Below the pieces are notes generated by a model that was not told the DNA's origin, searched no databases, and saw only the letters and a program-made list of their open reading frames with translations. From NCBI GenBank assembly GCA_002345675.1, contig DDWL01000026.1, forward strand, positions 96,239-160,238: DNA of 64,000 nt, read 5' to 3'. This DNA comes from Bacteroidales bacterium UBA2287 (GTDB taxonomy: Bacteria; Bacteroidota; Bacteroidia; Bacteroidales; Tenuifilaceae). Positions 9,197-17,619 of this stretch are shown here, piece after piece; within the stretch, counting starts at the first letter, position 1, and the number at the start of each line of letters is the position of its first letter. The translations under genes and the position numbers were made by a program.

Positions 9197-11611
9197 ATGC
9201 AAGCACAAATTAAAATATTAGTAGCAAGTATACTTACCATTCTTTCCTTTAATTTATCCTTGGCTCAAAGCACGGGTACAATTCAGGGAAGAATTTTCAA
9301 CAGTAAGAATAACGAACCCGTACCCTTTGCAAACATTGTGGTTTGGGGTACAAACATTGGTTCCTCGTCGGATTTTGACGGAAACTTTAAGTTTGCGGGT
9401 CTTGCTCCCGGGTACATTGAATTGCGGGTTTCGGCAGTAGGTTTTAAACCCTACGTTTCGGGAGCTATTATGGTTACCAATGCCCGTACAGCCAATATCG
9501 ATATTGCTCTTGAGGAAACTGCGCTCGAACTCGAAGAGGTAGTTGTAAAGGCAAGCGCTTTTCGTAAAAGCGAGGAGAGCCCTGTTTCGCTTCAGCGAAT
9601 TGGAATTGACGAAATTGAAAAAAACCCTGGTGGCAACCGCGACATAAGTAAGGTTATTCAGTCGCTTCCCGGTGTTGCTTCAACCCCAGCATACCGTAAC
9701 GACGTTTTAGTGCGTGGTGGTGGCCCCAGCGAGAATCGATTTTACCTCGACGGGGTTGAAATTCCTAATATTAACCACTTTGCTACGCAAGGCGCTTCGG
9801 GTGGGCCAGTTGGAATTATAAATGCTGACTTTATTCGCGAAGCAAACTTTTACTCGGGTTCGTTTCCCGCATCGAAGGGTAATGCGCTTAGCTCGGTGCT
9901 CGACTTTCGTCAAATTGACGGAAACAGTCAGCGCATGAAGTACAAAGGTGCCGTTGGGGCAAGCGACTTAGCGCTTACGCTCGACGGACCAATAACCGAT
10001 AAAACCACCTTTATTCTCTCGGCTCGCAGGTCGTACTTACAGTTTTTGTTCAGCGCTATTGGCCTTCCGTTTCTACCTACTTATAACGACTTTCAGTTTA
10101 AAACCCGCACCCGTTTCGATGAGCGAAACGAACTTACGGTAATTGGAATTGGTGCCATCGATCAATTTCGCCTAAACATGGACATTGAAGACCCAACTGC
10201 CGACCAACGTTACATTTTAAGTTATGTACCTGTAAATACGCAGTGGACGTACACTAATGGGCTTGTTTATAAGCATTTTCGCGATAATGGATTCGACACT
10301 TGGGTTTTAAGTCGAAATATGCTCAATAACCGTCAAGTTAAATTTCGCGATAACAACGAAGCCGACATGAAGCTTCTCGACTACGTTTCGCAGGAGTCGG
10401 AAAACAAATTTAGGTACGAGCACGACCGTAAGTTTGAAAATGGAATTAAGCTAAATGCTGGCGGTGGCCTCGAGTACGCTCGATACACCAATTCGACCTA
10501 CAGAGCATTTTTCAGCAATGGAGTGAGTTCACCAATTAGCTACAACACAAAGCTAACCCTTTTTAAGTGGAGCTTATTTGGACAGCTAAGTCAAAGCTAC
10601 TTCGACGACAGGTTGCAACTTTCGCTTGGCCTTAGAGCCGATGCAAACAGTTACTCGAAGGATATGAATAACTTGCTACAGCAGCTTAGCCCACGGCTTT
10701 CGGGAGCTTACGAAGTTGAAACCGACCTTTTTGTAAACTTCAGCTTAGGACGTTATTACCAGCAGCCACCCTACACAATGTTGGGTTATGCAACTTCCGA
10801 TGGAACATTGGTAAACAAAGCCAATAACTTAAAGTACATTCGCGCCGACCATTTAGTTGGAGGTTTTGAATGGCGACCAAACCAGCGAAGCCGCGTTACC
10901 ATTGAGGGTTTTTACAAGCGCTACGCAAATTTCCCATTCTCGCTTACCGACTCCATTTCGCTTGCCAGCAAGGGCGCCGACTTTGGAACATATGGCGACG
11001 AGGCAGTTGTATCGAAGGGTACTGGCCAATCGTACGGAGTAGAGTTTCTGTACCGATCGAAGGATTTACTTGGGTTCAACACCATTCTTTCGTACACATT
11101 GGTTTGGAGCGAAACAGAAAATATTAACCCCGCAATTCAAGGCAGCTACGTTCCAACCGCTTGGGACAATCGCCACCTGCTAACTTTAACGGCCACTCGC
11201 AGCTTTAAAAAGGGATGGGATTTCGGCTTTAAATGGCGATTTGTTGGTGGCGCTCCTTATACACCTTGGGACTTAAACAAATCGGAACTAATTTCGGCCT
11301 GGGATGCACAGGGACGTGGGTACCTCGATTTTAATGAGTACAACTCACAACGACTCAACGCTTTTCATCAGCTCGATGTTAGGGTTGATAAAATGTTCTA
11401 CTTTAAAAAATGGACGCTAAACCTTTACGTTGATATACAAAACCTTTACGGTTTTAGCGCCGACGAACCCGACAGGATAATTGTTAGTGTTGACCAAAAC
11501 GGCAACAGGTTAATAAATGATACCGACCCTTTGCGGTATAAACTCGAGACGTTAACAAACGAAGGTGGTGGCACAGTTTTGCCAACTGTAGGAATTATTA
11601 TTGAATTTTAA
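9197..11611 (+). CDS. TonB-dependent outer-membrane receptor with CarboxypepD_reg domain
   Basis: 804 aa. Signal peptide (1-23), carboxypeptidase-regulatory-like domain (27-115), plug domain (about 120-235) with the LPGVAS and FYLDGVEIPN signatures, and a 22-strand-type barrel ending in a phenylalanine (IIIEF). Size is normal for a single receptor; no SusD partner is adjacent, so it is not a standard glycan-utilisation pair. The lipoprotein gene 12 bases downstream may be functionally linked. The ligand cannot be told from sequence; iron or another metal chelate is one possibility given the DUF2271-like neighbour. Confidence 0.9.
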   Translation: MQAQIKILVASILTILSFNLSLAQSTGTIQGRIFNSKNNEPVPFANIVVWGTNIGSSSDFDGNFKFAGLAPGYIELRVSAVGFKPYVSGAIMVTNARTANIDIALEETALELEEVVVKASAFRKSEESPVSLQRIGIDEIEKNPGGNRDISKVIQSLPGVASTPAYRNDVLVRGGGPSENRFYLDGVEIPNINHFATQGASGGPVGIINADFIREANFYSGSFPASKGNALSSVLDFRQIDGNSQRMKYKGAVGASDLALTLDGPITDKTTFILSARRSYLQFLFSAIGLPFLPTYNDFQFKTRTRFDERNELTVIGIGAIDQFRLNMDIEDPTADQRYILSYVPVNTQWTYTNGLVYKHFRDNGFDTWVLSRNMLNNRQVKFRDNNEADMKLLDYVSQESENKFRYEHDRKFENGIKLNAGGGLEYARYTNSTYRAFFSNGVSSPISYNTKLTLFKWSLFGQLSQSYFDDRLQLSLGLRADANSYSKDMNNLLQQLSPRLSGAYEVETDLFVNFSLGRYYQQPPYTMLGYATSDGTLVNKANNLKYIRADHLVGGFEWRPNQRSRVTIEGFYKRYANFPFSLTDSISLASKGADFGTYGDEAVVSKGTGQSYGVEFLYRSKDLLGFNTILSYTLVWSETENINPAIQGSYVPTAWDNRHLLTLTATRSFKKGWDFGFKWRFVGGAPYTPWDLNKSELISAWDAQGRGYLDFNEYNSQRLNAFHQLDVRVDKMFYFKKWTLNLYVDIQNLYGFSADEPDRIIVSVDQNGNRLINDTDPLRYKLETLTNEGGGTVLPTVGIIIEF

Positions 11612-11623
11612 TTTGAAAAAGAT

Positions 11624-12361
11624 ATGTACAAAACTATAGCATTAATAGCATTTGCGGGCATACTAACCGCCTGCTCAAAATCGCCCTCGAAGGTGCAGAG
11701 CGAAAAAGTGGAGCAACTATCCACAAGCCCATTCGAGGCAGGAAAACCAATTACCATAACCTTCGAAAAGGGGAAGGAATTTTACCACCCGCTTATTGTA
11801 TTTTGGGTTGAAGATGAAAATGGAAAGTATATCGAAACCCTTTACGCTTCAAAATCAATTGCAACTGGCGTATTTAGGTACGGGGTTAACGAAAAAGGAA
11901 AATGGAAGGAAGGCGAACGCCGCCGTTCGGCAGCACTGCCATACTGGGGTCATAAGCGAGGTTTTAAAGCTCCCGATGGGCTTTACCTGCCAACACCCGA
12001 AAACCCTTTACCCGATGCAGTTACCGGTGCAACACCAACATCAAATTTCGAAATAAAAACAAACGTGAATTCGGGGCTTAAAAAGTTTACAATTTACATG
12101 GAAATAAATCAAACCTGGGATTGGAATAACTATTGGCACAACAACCGTTTTCCCGACGACGAGGAGTATAAAACCAGCTGCCAGCCCGCTTTGGTTTACT
12201 CTGTAAATATTGATGCTTATGGTTCCAATGCCGAATTTGAGCTAAAGCCCATTGGACATAGCCATCCATCGGGTAAAACGGGTGAACTTTTTCCCGACCT
12301 AAGCGGCTTTACAACTGCTCTCGAAATTGCCAAAAAGGTGATGGTTAGGGTTGGTAGCTAA
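11624..12361 (+). CDS. Lipoprotein with DUF2271-like domain
   Basis: 245 aa. The N-terminus ends in a lipobox (LTAC, Cys17), so it is membrane anchored. The segment YHPLIVFWVEDENGKYIETL (66-85 approximately) and DAVTGATP later match my memory of the DUF2271 periplasmic family, which often sits beside PepSY/iron-uptake genes. A lysine/arginine patch and aromatic-rich NQTWDWNNYWHNN follow. It is 12 bases after the TonB receptor and almost certainly in its operon, suggesting a receptor-associated periplasmic role (inference). Confidence 0.6.
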   Translation: MYKTIALIAFAGILTACSKSPSKVQSEKVEQLSTSPFEAGKPITITFEKGKEFYHPLIVFWVEDENGKYIETLYASKSIATGVFRYGVNEKGKWKEGERRRSAALPYWGHKRGFKAPDGLYLPTPENPLPDAVTGATPTSNFEIKTNVNSGLKKFTIYMEINQTWDWNNYWHNNRFPDDEEYKTSCQPALVYSVNIDAYGSNAEFELKPIGHSHPSGKTGELFPDLSGFTTALEIAKKVMVRVGS

Positions 12362-12388
12362 ATGATAAAAAAACCAGATAAGTTAGGA

Positions 12389-12520
12389 AACGGTCGGGAC
12401 AATAGCCGTTGAGGACTACGTAGACACAAACTTATAAACCGAGCAGAAAGCTTGCAAGCGAGAGCGAAGCATGCCCAACCATCTAAACCTCAATTGCATA
12501 TAAGCCCTTGTTGGCAGCAG
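12389..12520. repeat. Divergent attC-like element at the end of the first accessory block
   Basis: CCCTTGTTGGCAGCAG (12505-12520) shares CCCTTGTTGGC with the 3' arm of the element at 14305-14441, and like it abuts the stop codon of an accessory minus-strand gene. A small AACGG/CCGTT hairpin lies at 12389-12410. The opposite long arm is not clear, so this copy may be degenerate. Confidence 0.45.
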
Positions 12521-12521
12521 T

Positions 12522-13403
12522 TTATTTCATACTTGTCAATACCTTTTCCAAAATCAAATTAAATTCAGTCGGTTTTTCTATCATTGGATAATGTCCAGTT
12601 GCAGAAATGGTTTCCACTTGAAAACTATTTTTACAATGGTTTTTCAGTCCCGTTTCGTTTGTTGGAAAACCGTCACTGTTTATTAAATACAACTTGTAAT
12701 TAAGTTGTTCTAATCTTTGTGCATCGGTATAAGCGTATTGCATTTGGTTCATACACGTTCCATAGCCTATAACGGAATCGCTATTTGCAAAATCAGTTTT
12801 TACTCTGTCTTTCACTTCCTTTGAAGTTGCTGGGTGAAAAAGCATCATGTCTGCATACACAAGTGCAGTATTTTTAAAGTCGTTTTGCAGCATTGGAAAA
12901 AAGTCTGTCATTTGTTTCATCTGCTCTGGTGTAAATACAACGTCAATTAATTTGAAATTGTCAACGCCTACAATTCCGACTATTTTGGAATTGTTGCTAA
13001 GTGCTATTTGCAACATTATTTCGCCAGCCATTGAATGTCCAATGATTACCACATTTTTTAGGTTCATTATATCAATAAATGCTGTTACATCATTGGCATA
13101 TTCTTCTATAGTCCAATTTGTTCTTTCTGCTTTAGATTTGCCAAAACCGGGTAAGTCAATTGCGTAAACATTGTAATCTTTAGAAAAATAATCTACTTGA
13201 TTTTTCCAATAAGTTCCGTCAATACACCAGCCGTGTAAAAACAGAAGTGTTGTATCGCCTTTTCCTTGTTGAAAATAATTGATTTCAACTTGTTTGTCCC
13301 TGATTGTGATTTGTTTTGCTGCCATACTTTTTTGTGTTTGTGCCTTGCATACACTTCCTGAAAGAGAAGCAATGACGATTAATAAAATTGCTTTTTTATT
13401 CAT
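12522..13403 (-). CDS. Exported alpha/beta-fold hydrolase
   Basis: 293 aa. Signal peptide (1-22, cleavage near CKAQT). Oxyanion-hole HGW (57-59), nucleophile Ser124 in GHSMAG, a probable Asp in LINSDGFPTN, and His in ATGHYPM near the C-terminus complete the triad; the cap region lies between. Likely an esterase or haloperoxidase-like hydrolase acting outside the cytoplasm. It follows the WYL regulator on the same strand but has its own TAGCTTTG box and a dyad. Codon use and AT content differ from core neighbours, suggesting acquisition. Confidence 0.85.
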   Translation of the reverse strand: MNKKAILLIVIASLSGSVCKAQTQKSMAAKQITIRDKQVEINYFQQGKGDTTLLFLHGWCIDGTYWKNQVDYFSKDYNVYAIDLPGFGKSKAERTNWTIEEYANDVTAFIDIMNLKNVVIIGHSMAGEIMLQIALSNNSKIVGIVGVDNFKLIDVVFTPEQMKQMTDFFPMLQNDFKNTALVYADMMLFHPATSKEVKDRVKTDFANSDSVIGYGTCMNQMQYAYTDAQRLEQLNYKLYLINSDGFPTNETGLKNHCKNSFQVETISATGHYPMIEKPTEFNLILEKVLTSMK

Positions 13404-13422
13404 TTTTAATTGAATTATGAAG

Positions 13423-13459
13423 CAAAGCTAAAAGGCACATAGGACAGCCCTTTGTCAGG
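13423..13459 (-). promoter_or_regulatory. Promoter box and candidate WYL-regulator operator
   Basis: On the minus strand a dyad GACA-N6-TGTC (13443-13456) lies upstream of a perfect -7 box TAGCTTTG (13423-13430), 20 bases before the hydrolase ATG. The regulator encoded just upstream is the natural candidate to bind the dyad (inference). Confidence 0.4.
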
Positions 13460-13462
13460 GGT

Positions 13463-14152
13463 CTAAAATATTTTTTTTGAACGTTCTTCTAAATAGTGTT
13501 CAATGCTGAAAGTCTTGTCGGGTTTAAAATGAGTTTGAAGCAATTTTAGTTCTTTTATTCTGTCAAGCCGAAATTCTCTAAGTTCTTTCCTGAGTTCGCA
13601 ATAGGCAATTGTTGTCCAAACAGCACCACTAAAATAAACGGCATAAGGATTAATGATTCGTTCCGTTATTTGGTTTTCATTTTTTGATTGATATTGAATT
13701 TTTATTTTTTCGTTTTCTGTAATAGAATGTTGAATACTGTTTAAATGTAAACTTGTAGGTGCCCAAGGTTTATGAAAACCAATTCTCGAATTTAAAAATT
13801 CTAATTTGTCTTTGTCCTTGGTTGATAATACTGCCTTAATTTTTAAGAGTGCCGATTCGTAATTTTGTTTTAGTGAATCTTCAGTATGATAATTCAAAAT
13901 TTTGCTTGTCGTAACCAAAGCTCTGGCTTCTTCTGTTGTGAACATTACAGGTGGCAACCGATAACCTTCGACTAAAAAATATCCTTTTCCTTCTTCTTCA
14001 CCAATTGGAACACCTGCAAGTCTTAATGTCTGAATATCTCTATAAATTGTCCTATTGGTGACTTCAAACCGTTCAGATATTTCACGAGCAGTTGTCAGTC
14101 TTTTAGATTGAAGTTGAATGAGTATGCTTGTTAGTCTGTCTAATCGGTTCAT
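13463..14152 (-). CDS. YafY-type transcriptional regulator (HTH_11 + WYL domain)
   Basis: 229 aa. N-terminal winged helix-turn-helix (about 5-60; TAREISERFEVTNRTIYRDI is the recognition region) followed by a WYL-like ligand-sensing domain (about 140-215; INPYAVYFSGAVWTTIAYC). Domain order and length are normal for the family. It is upstream of and in the same direction as the hydrolase, 59 bases away, and probably controls it. WYL proteins are ligand-responsive repressors or activators, often in stress or conflict contexts. Confidence 0.87.
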   Translation of the reverse strand: MNRLDRLTSILIQLQSKRLTTAREISERFEVTNRTIYRDIQTLRLAGVPIGEEEGKGYFLVEGYRLPPVMFTTEEARALVTTSKILNYHTEDSLKQNYESALLKIKAVLSTKDKDKLEFLNSRIGFHKPWAPTSLHLNSIQHSITENEKIKIQYQSKNENQITERIINPYAVYFSGAVWTTIAYCELRKELREFRLDRIKELKLLQTHFKPDKTFSIEHYLEERSKKIF

Positions 14153-14304
14153 CTGTCGTATTGAGTTTCACTAAATATCAAATAACGGCTCAGCTAATCA
14201 GATAGTTACAAAAGCAATTAAGCCTATATTTTATTCTAATACATCAAAGCTTTCAAGCCGTTATAGTCAATATTTCACTTGCTTTCGGGCAAGTTGGGGG
14301 AATT

Positions 14305-14441
14305 GCTGCTAACGGCTGGGGGTGTGGCGAGTGCGGGAGCGCGAGTTTCGATTTCATCGCACGATGAAATCGCCCCAAACGGGCGATGATGTTTCGAAGT
14401 TCTATATCTACCCGCATTGGCTACACCCCTTGTTGGCTGCT
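14305..14441. repeat. attC-like imperfect inverted repeat, best copy
   Basis: Outer arms GCTGCTAAC (14305) and GTTGGCTGC (14432-14440) are followed inwards by a 19-base arm at 14319-14337 that pairs at 16 of 19 positions with 14411-14429. The centre holds a perfect 10-bp palindrome pair (14350-14359 with 14362-14371, loop CA). The right arm encodes the last residues and stop codon of the neighbouring minus-strand gene, as attC sites do in integron cassettes. It shares CGGGAGCG..AGTTT and TAAYGGCT with the elements at 29929 and 32212. Confidence 0.7.
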
Positions 14442-14918
14442 GCCTTTTTTATCTAAGCGTTTTTTTAGTTCTTCAAGTGAAATTGTTTTTATTTTCTTTT
14501 CTTCCTCTGTTAATTCTTTATATTCTTCAACTCTTTTATTAATCATATCGAGTTGCTCTTTTATTTCTTTTTCTTCGTAGTCTATGAAAGTCATTTCATA
14601 TAAACAATGGGATATTATTTCTAATTCGTTGAAATTCCTAATTGTCTCAGTAGCCAATTCCATTCCTAACCATTTATTCCATTCTACAAATTCAAGAGCA
14701 TAACTATCTGTTATTGAATTTATTTCTTTTTCATTTTTTCTTCCTGATACGTCCACATACGTTTTTATTTCACTTTCGTCTTCTACATCACTGTCATATT
14801 CAGTCAATACAATATTCATATCACTTTCTTCAGGTTGCATAAATTTCAATTTTTCATATACATTTCTATATTCGTCAATCATATTTAATTGGTCAGGGTA
14901 AAGTCTAAGAAGTGTCAT
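14421..14918 (-). CDS. Acidic protein of unknown function (DUF6557-like)
   Basis: 165 aa, strongly acidic, no signal or membrane segment. It contains YVDVSGRK near residue 52, a WNKWLGMEL motif (about 80-88) and a lysine/glutamate helical C-terminus. The motif order resembles DUF6557 as I remember it. The last residues and the stop lie inside the attC-like arm. Upstream of the ATG the same frame encodes a further 13 plausible residues (ending NSWLSVE) but is closed by TGA, so the N-terminus may be damaged. Function unknown. Confidence 0.6.
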   Translation of the reverse strand: MTLLRLYPDQLNMIDEYRNVYEKLKFMQPEESDMNIVLTEYDSDVEDESEIKTYVDVSGRKNEKEINSITDSYALEFVEWNKWLGMELATETIRNFNELEIISHCLYEMTFIDYEEKEIKEQLDMINKRVEEYKELTEEEKKIKTISLEELKKRLDKKGSSQQGV

Positions 14919-15101
14919 TTCAACACTTAGCCAACTATTTGATTTTATTAAGTCATTTCATTTACTTTCAATTTTTCTCATTTAAAAAAGAATCTCTTCA
15001 GAATTTATTTCAGTAAATTATTACGTCAGATGTTAAAAAATCTCAAGCTAATAATTGTATGTTTCTAAATGTCAAGTTGTTCTTTCAAGGTTGCAGCCAA
15101 C

Positions 15102-16019
15102 TTATTTATAAAGGTCATTCAATGCCTCATCAATAGTATGGAACTTAAATTCGAAGGTTCCTTGCTTAAGTTTTTTGGGCGAAACATTTGAACTCGATAG
15201 CATTAGCTCCTCCCCCATTTGCCTTAATAGAATTTTAATTATAACTGCGGGAATTGAAAAAACTGCGGGTCGATGAAACCTTTTTGCAACTGTTTTTACT
15301 AGTTCCTTTTGGCTTACGGGGTTTGGTGCCACTAAATTAAAAGCACCTTTGGCGCTAACATCTTCGAGTAAATGAATTATGGCATTTACCTCATCGGTAA
15401 TGTGAATCCATGGTACAACTTGATTGCCATTGCCAAACCATGCTCCAGCATAGTACTTAATGGGAGGAACTAACTTTTTAAGCATTCCCCCATTGTGCGC
15501 AAGCACAACGCCAGTTCGAATTAAAACCAACCTAGTGTCCGATGGAACCTCGTGCATTGCCGATGCTTCCCAATCGACCGTAAGGCGCGATAAAAAGCCA
15601 TGCCCCGAAGCCGATTCCTCGGTTAAAACTTCGTTAGTATTGCTTTGGTAGTAACCAACAGCCGACGCCTGAATAAAAACCTCAGGCTTGTTGCGGGCAA
15701 ACTGGCAGGCTCGGCCAAGAGCACGAGTAGCGCCTAATCGACTCCAAATTAATCGCTTACGCCGTTCTTTAGTCCAAAGTCCATCGCCAATACCTTCGCC
15801 AGCAAGGTTTATAATTGCAAAGCAATTGTTAACATCGTGAACCAGCTTTGGGCTAAAGTGTCCATCCCACAGAATGTAGCTAAGATTTTCTTGCGCTTTT
15901 CGAATTATAGCCGAATTTCGGGAGAGAATTGAAACGCTGTACCCCTTTGCCAACAATGCACTAACAAGCGATCGGCCAATAAGCCCTGTTCCCCCAGCTA
16001 TTATAATTTGTTTGCGCAC
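15102..16019 (-). CDS. TIGR01777-family NAD(P)-binding epimerase (SDR39U1-like)
   Basis: 305 aa. Rossmann nucleotide-binding GGTGLIG (9-15), conserved LAGEGI and SAVGYY (near 125), PWIHITDEV (near 203-211) and the C-terminal DUF1731-like part (LLRQMGEELMLSSS). Length and motifs fit the family closely. Reaction unknown; family members are atypical short-chain dehydrogenases. The DNA between 14919 and 15101 holds no gene; GCAGCCAAC at 15093-15101, touching the stop codon, repeats the arm of the attC-like element and marks the right border of the accessory block. Confidence 0.9.
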   Translation of the reverse strand: MRKQIIIAGGTGLIGRSLVSALLAKGYSVSILSRNSAIIRKAQENLSYILWDGHFSPKLVHDVNNCFAIINLAGEGIGDGLWTKERRKRLIWSRLGATRALGRACQFARNKPEVFIQASAVGYYQSNTNEVLTEESASGHGFLSRLTVDWEASAMHEVPSDTRLVLIRTGVVLAHNGGMLKKLVPPIKYYAGAWFGNGNQVVPWIHITDEVNAIIHLLEDVSAKGAFNLVAPNPVSQKELVKTVAKRFHRPAVFSIPAVIIKILLRQMGEELMLSSSNVSPKKLKQGTFEFKFHTIDEALNDLYK

Positions 16020-16200
16020 TATTTTGTAGTTTGAGTAAAGTTAAGGGTAAAAAGGAAACGAGTCAATAGCCAAAATAAAAACACCAAAAGTACCCATTTG
16101 TTTCAACCGAAGTTTATTGCTAGGCATTGTAATATTATTTATCTTGTCGTTTAAAATGGGTTGCTCTCTTTTATGAATCCTAAACTGAAAGAAGACTTAC

Positions 16201-17487
16201 ATGGCACACCACAATACAATAAAAGTTAATAGTTACTATAATTTGGCAAAGCGGCTCAATAAATTTCCTCAGGGAGCGCCGCCAACCGAACTTCTTTTTA
16301 AAATTCTTAGAGTGCTTTTCTCGGAACGCGAAGCCAAATTGGTATCGCTTCTCCCTATAAAACCATTTTCCGATAAGCGGGCTGCCGAAATTTGGAAATT
16401 GAGCCTGAGCGATGCTAAAGTTATTCTAAACGACCTTGCCGACAGGGGAATTCTTCTCGATTTTGAGCAGAATGGCGAAATAACCTACACCATGCCGCCT
16501 CCCATGGCAGGGTTCTTCGAGTTTTCGCTAATGCGATACCGAAACGATATTGACCAAAAAGCCCTTTCCGAACTATTTTACCAATACCTTAACGTGGAGG
16601 AGGATTTTATAAAAGATCTTTTTCTCGAAGGGGAAACCCAGTTGGGTAGGGCCTTTGTGAATGAGAGCGTTCTTACAACTGAAAATACCCTTCATGTACT
16701 CGACTACGAAAGGGCTTCGGAGGTAATTAAAACCGCCGACCATATTGGCATTGGGATTTGCTACTGCAGACATAAAATGGAGCATTTGGGGAAGAACTGT
16801 GCCGCCCCCATGGATATATGCATGACCTTTAACGGGCCTGCACAGTCGCTTATTCGCCATAATATTACCCGTAAGGTCGATGTGGACGAAGGGCTCGACC
16901 TGCTTCAAAAGGCGCAAAGCCATAACCTTGTGCAATTTGGTGAAAACGTAAAGGAGCGGGTTGGATTTATTTGTAACTGCTGCGGGTGCTGCTGCGAAGC
17001 CCTTATTGCAGCCCGGAAGTTTGGCTTTTTAAACCCAGTTCAAACTACCAATTTTATTCCAGCAATAAACGACGAAAAGTGTACCGGCTGCGGTAAATGC
17101 GTTACTCTTTGTCCCGTTGAAGCCATGACCATAGTTTCAGCATGTGACCCCAACAATGCAAACAAAAAGAAGGCAAAGCTCGACATAAACCAATGCCTTG
17201 GATGTGGTGTTTGCCTAAGGGGCTGCAATGTTAACGCTCTTTTTTTGATACAGCGAAAAGAAAGGGTTATAACGCCCGAAAATTCGGTTCACAGGGTAGT
17301 TTTAATGGCCATTGAACGAGGAAAGTTTCAAAACCTAATATTCGATAACCAGTTGCTTTTAAGCCACAGAGCAATGGCAGCCATATTTGGGGCAATTATA
17401 AAACTGCCACCAGCCAAACAAATTTTGGCAAGCAAGCAATTTAAGTCGAGGTATTTATTGGCAATAATTAGGAGGGCGGGGGTGTAG
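16201..17487 (+). CDS. Winged-helix-like / cysteine-rich / 2x[4Fe-4S] ferredoxin protein
   Basis: 428 aa. N-terminal part (about 45-105) looks like a winged helix-turn-helix. The middle has a Cys cluster (CYC-RHK...NC...DIC, about 187-209) and a striking CNCCGCCC block at 258-265. Two classical ferredoxin motifs follow: CTGCGKCVTLCP and CLGCGVCLRGCN. The C-terminus (380-428) is basic. The ferredoxin part is certain; the cysteine-rich part suggests an additional metal site. Such proteins occur in anaerobes and facultative Bacteroidota, function unknown. Divergent from the epimerase gene. No partner oxidoreductase is adjacent. Confidence 0.8.
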   Translation: MAHHNTIKVNSYYNLAKRLNKFPQGAPPTELLFKILRVLFSEREAKLVSLLPIKPFSDKRAAEIWKLSLSDAKVILNDLADRGILLDFEQNGEITYTMPPPMAGFFEFSLMRYRNDIDQKALSELFYQYLNVEEDFIKDLFLEGETQLGRAFVNESVLTTENTLHVLDYERASEVIKTADHIGIGICYCRHKMEHLGKNCAAPMDICMTFNGPAQSLIRHNITRKVDVDEGLDLLQKAQSHNLVQFGENVKERVGFICNCCGCCCEALIAARKFGFLNPVQTTNFIPAINDEKCTGCGKCVTLCPVEAMTIVSACDPNNANKKKAKLDINQCLGCGVCLRGCNVNALFLIQRKERVITPENSVHRVVLMAIERGKFQNLIFDNQLLLSHRAMAAIFGAIIKLPPAKQILASKQFKSRYLLAIIRRAGV

Positions 17488-17619
17488 GGGTTGGAAAATA
17501 TGATTTGTTGCCGATTTCTAAACGTTTTCCTAACAGAGTAAATCGAATCGGGTACAAAAACAACTGAAAATATCACTGCACTGACATTCGCAAAAATGGA
17601 ACTCTACCTTCAAACTATT

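Noticed and set aside
9197..12361. SusC/SusD polysaccharide-utilisation locus
   Set aside because: There is a TonB receptor but no SusD, no glycoside hydrolase and no SusC-length receptor.
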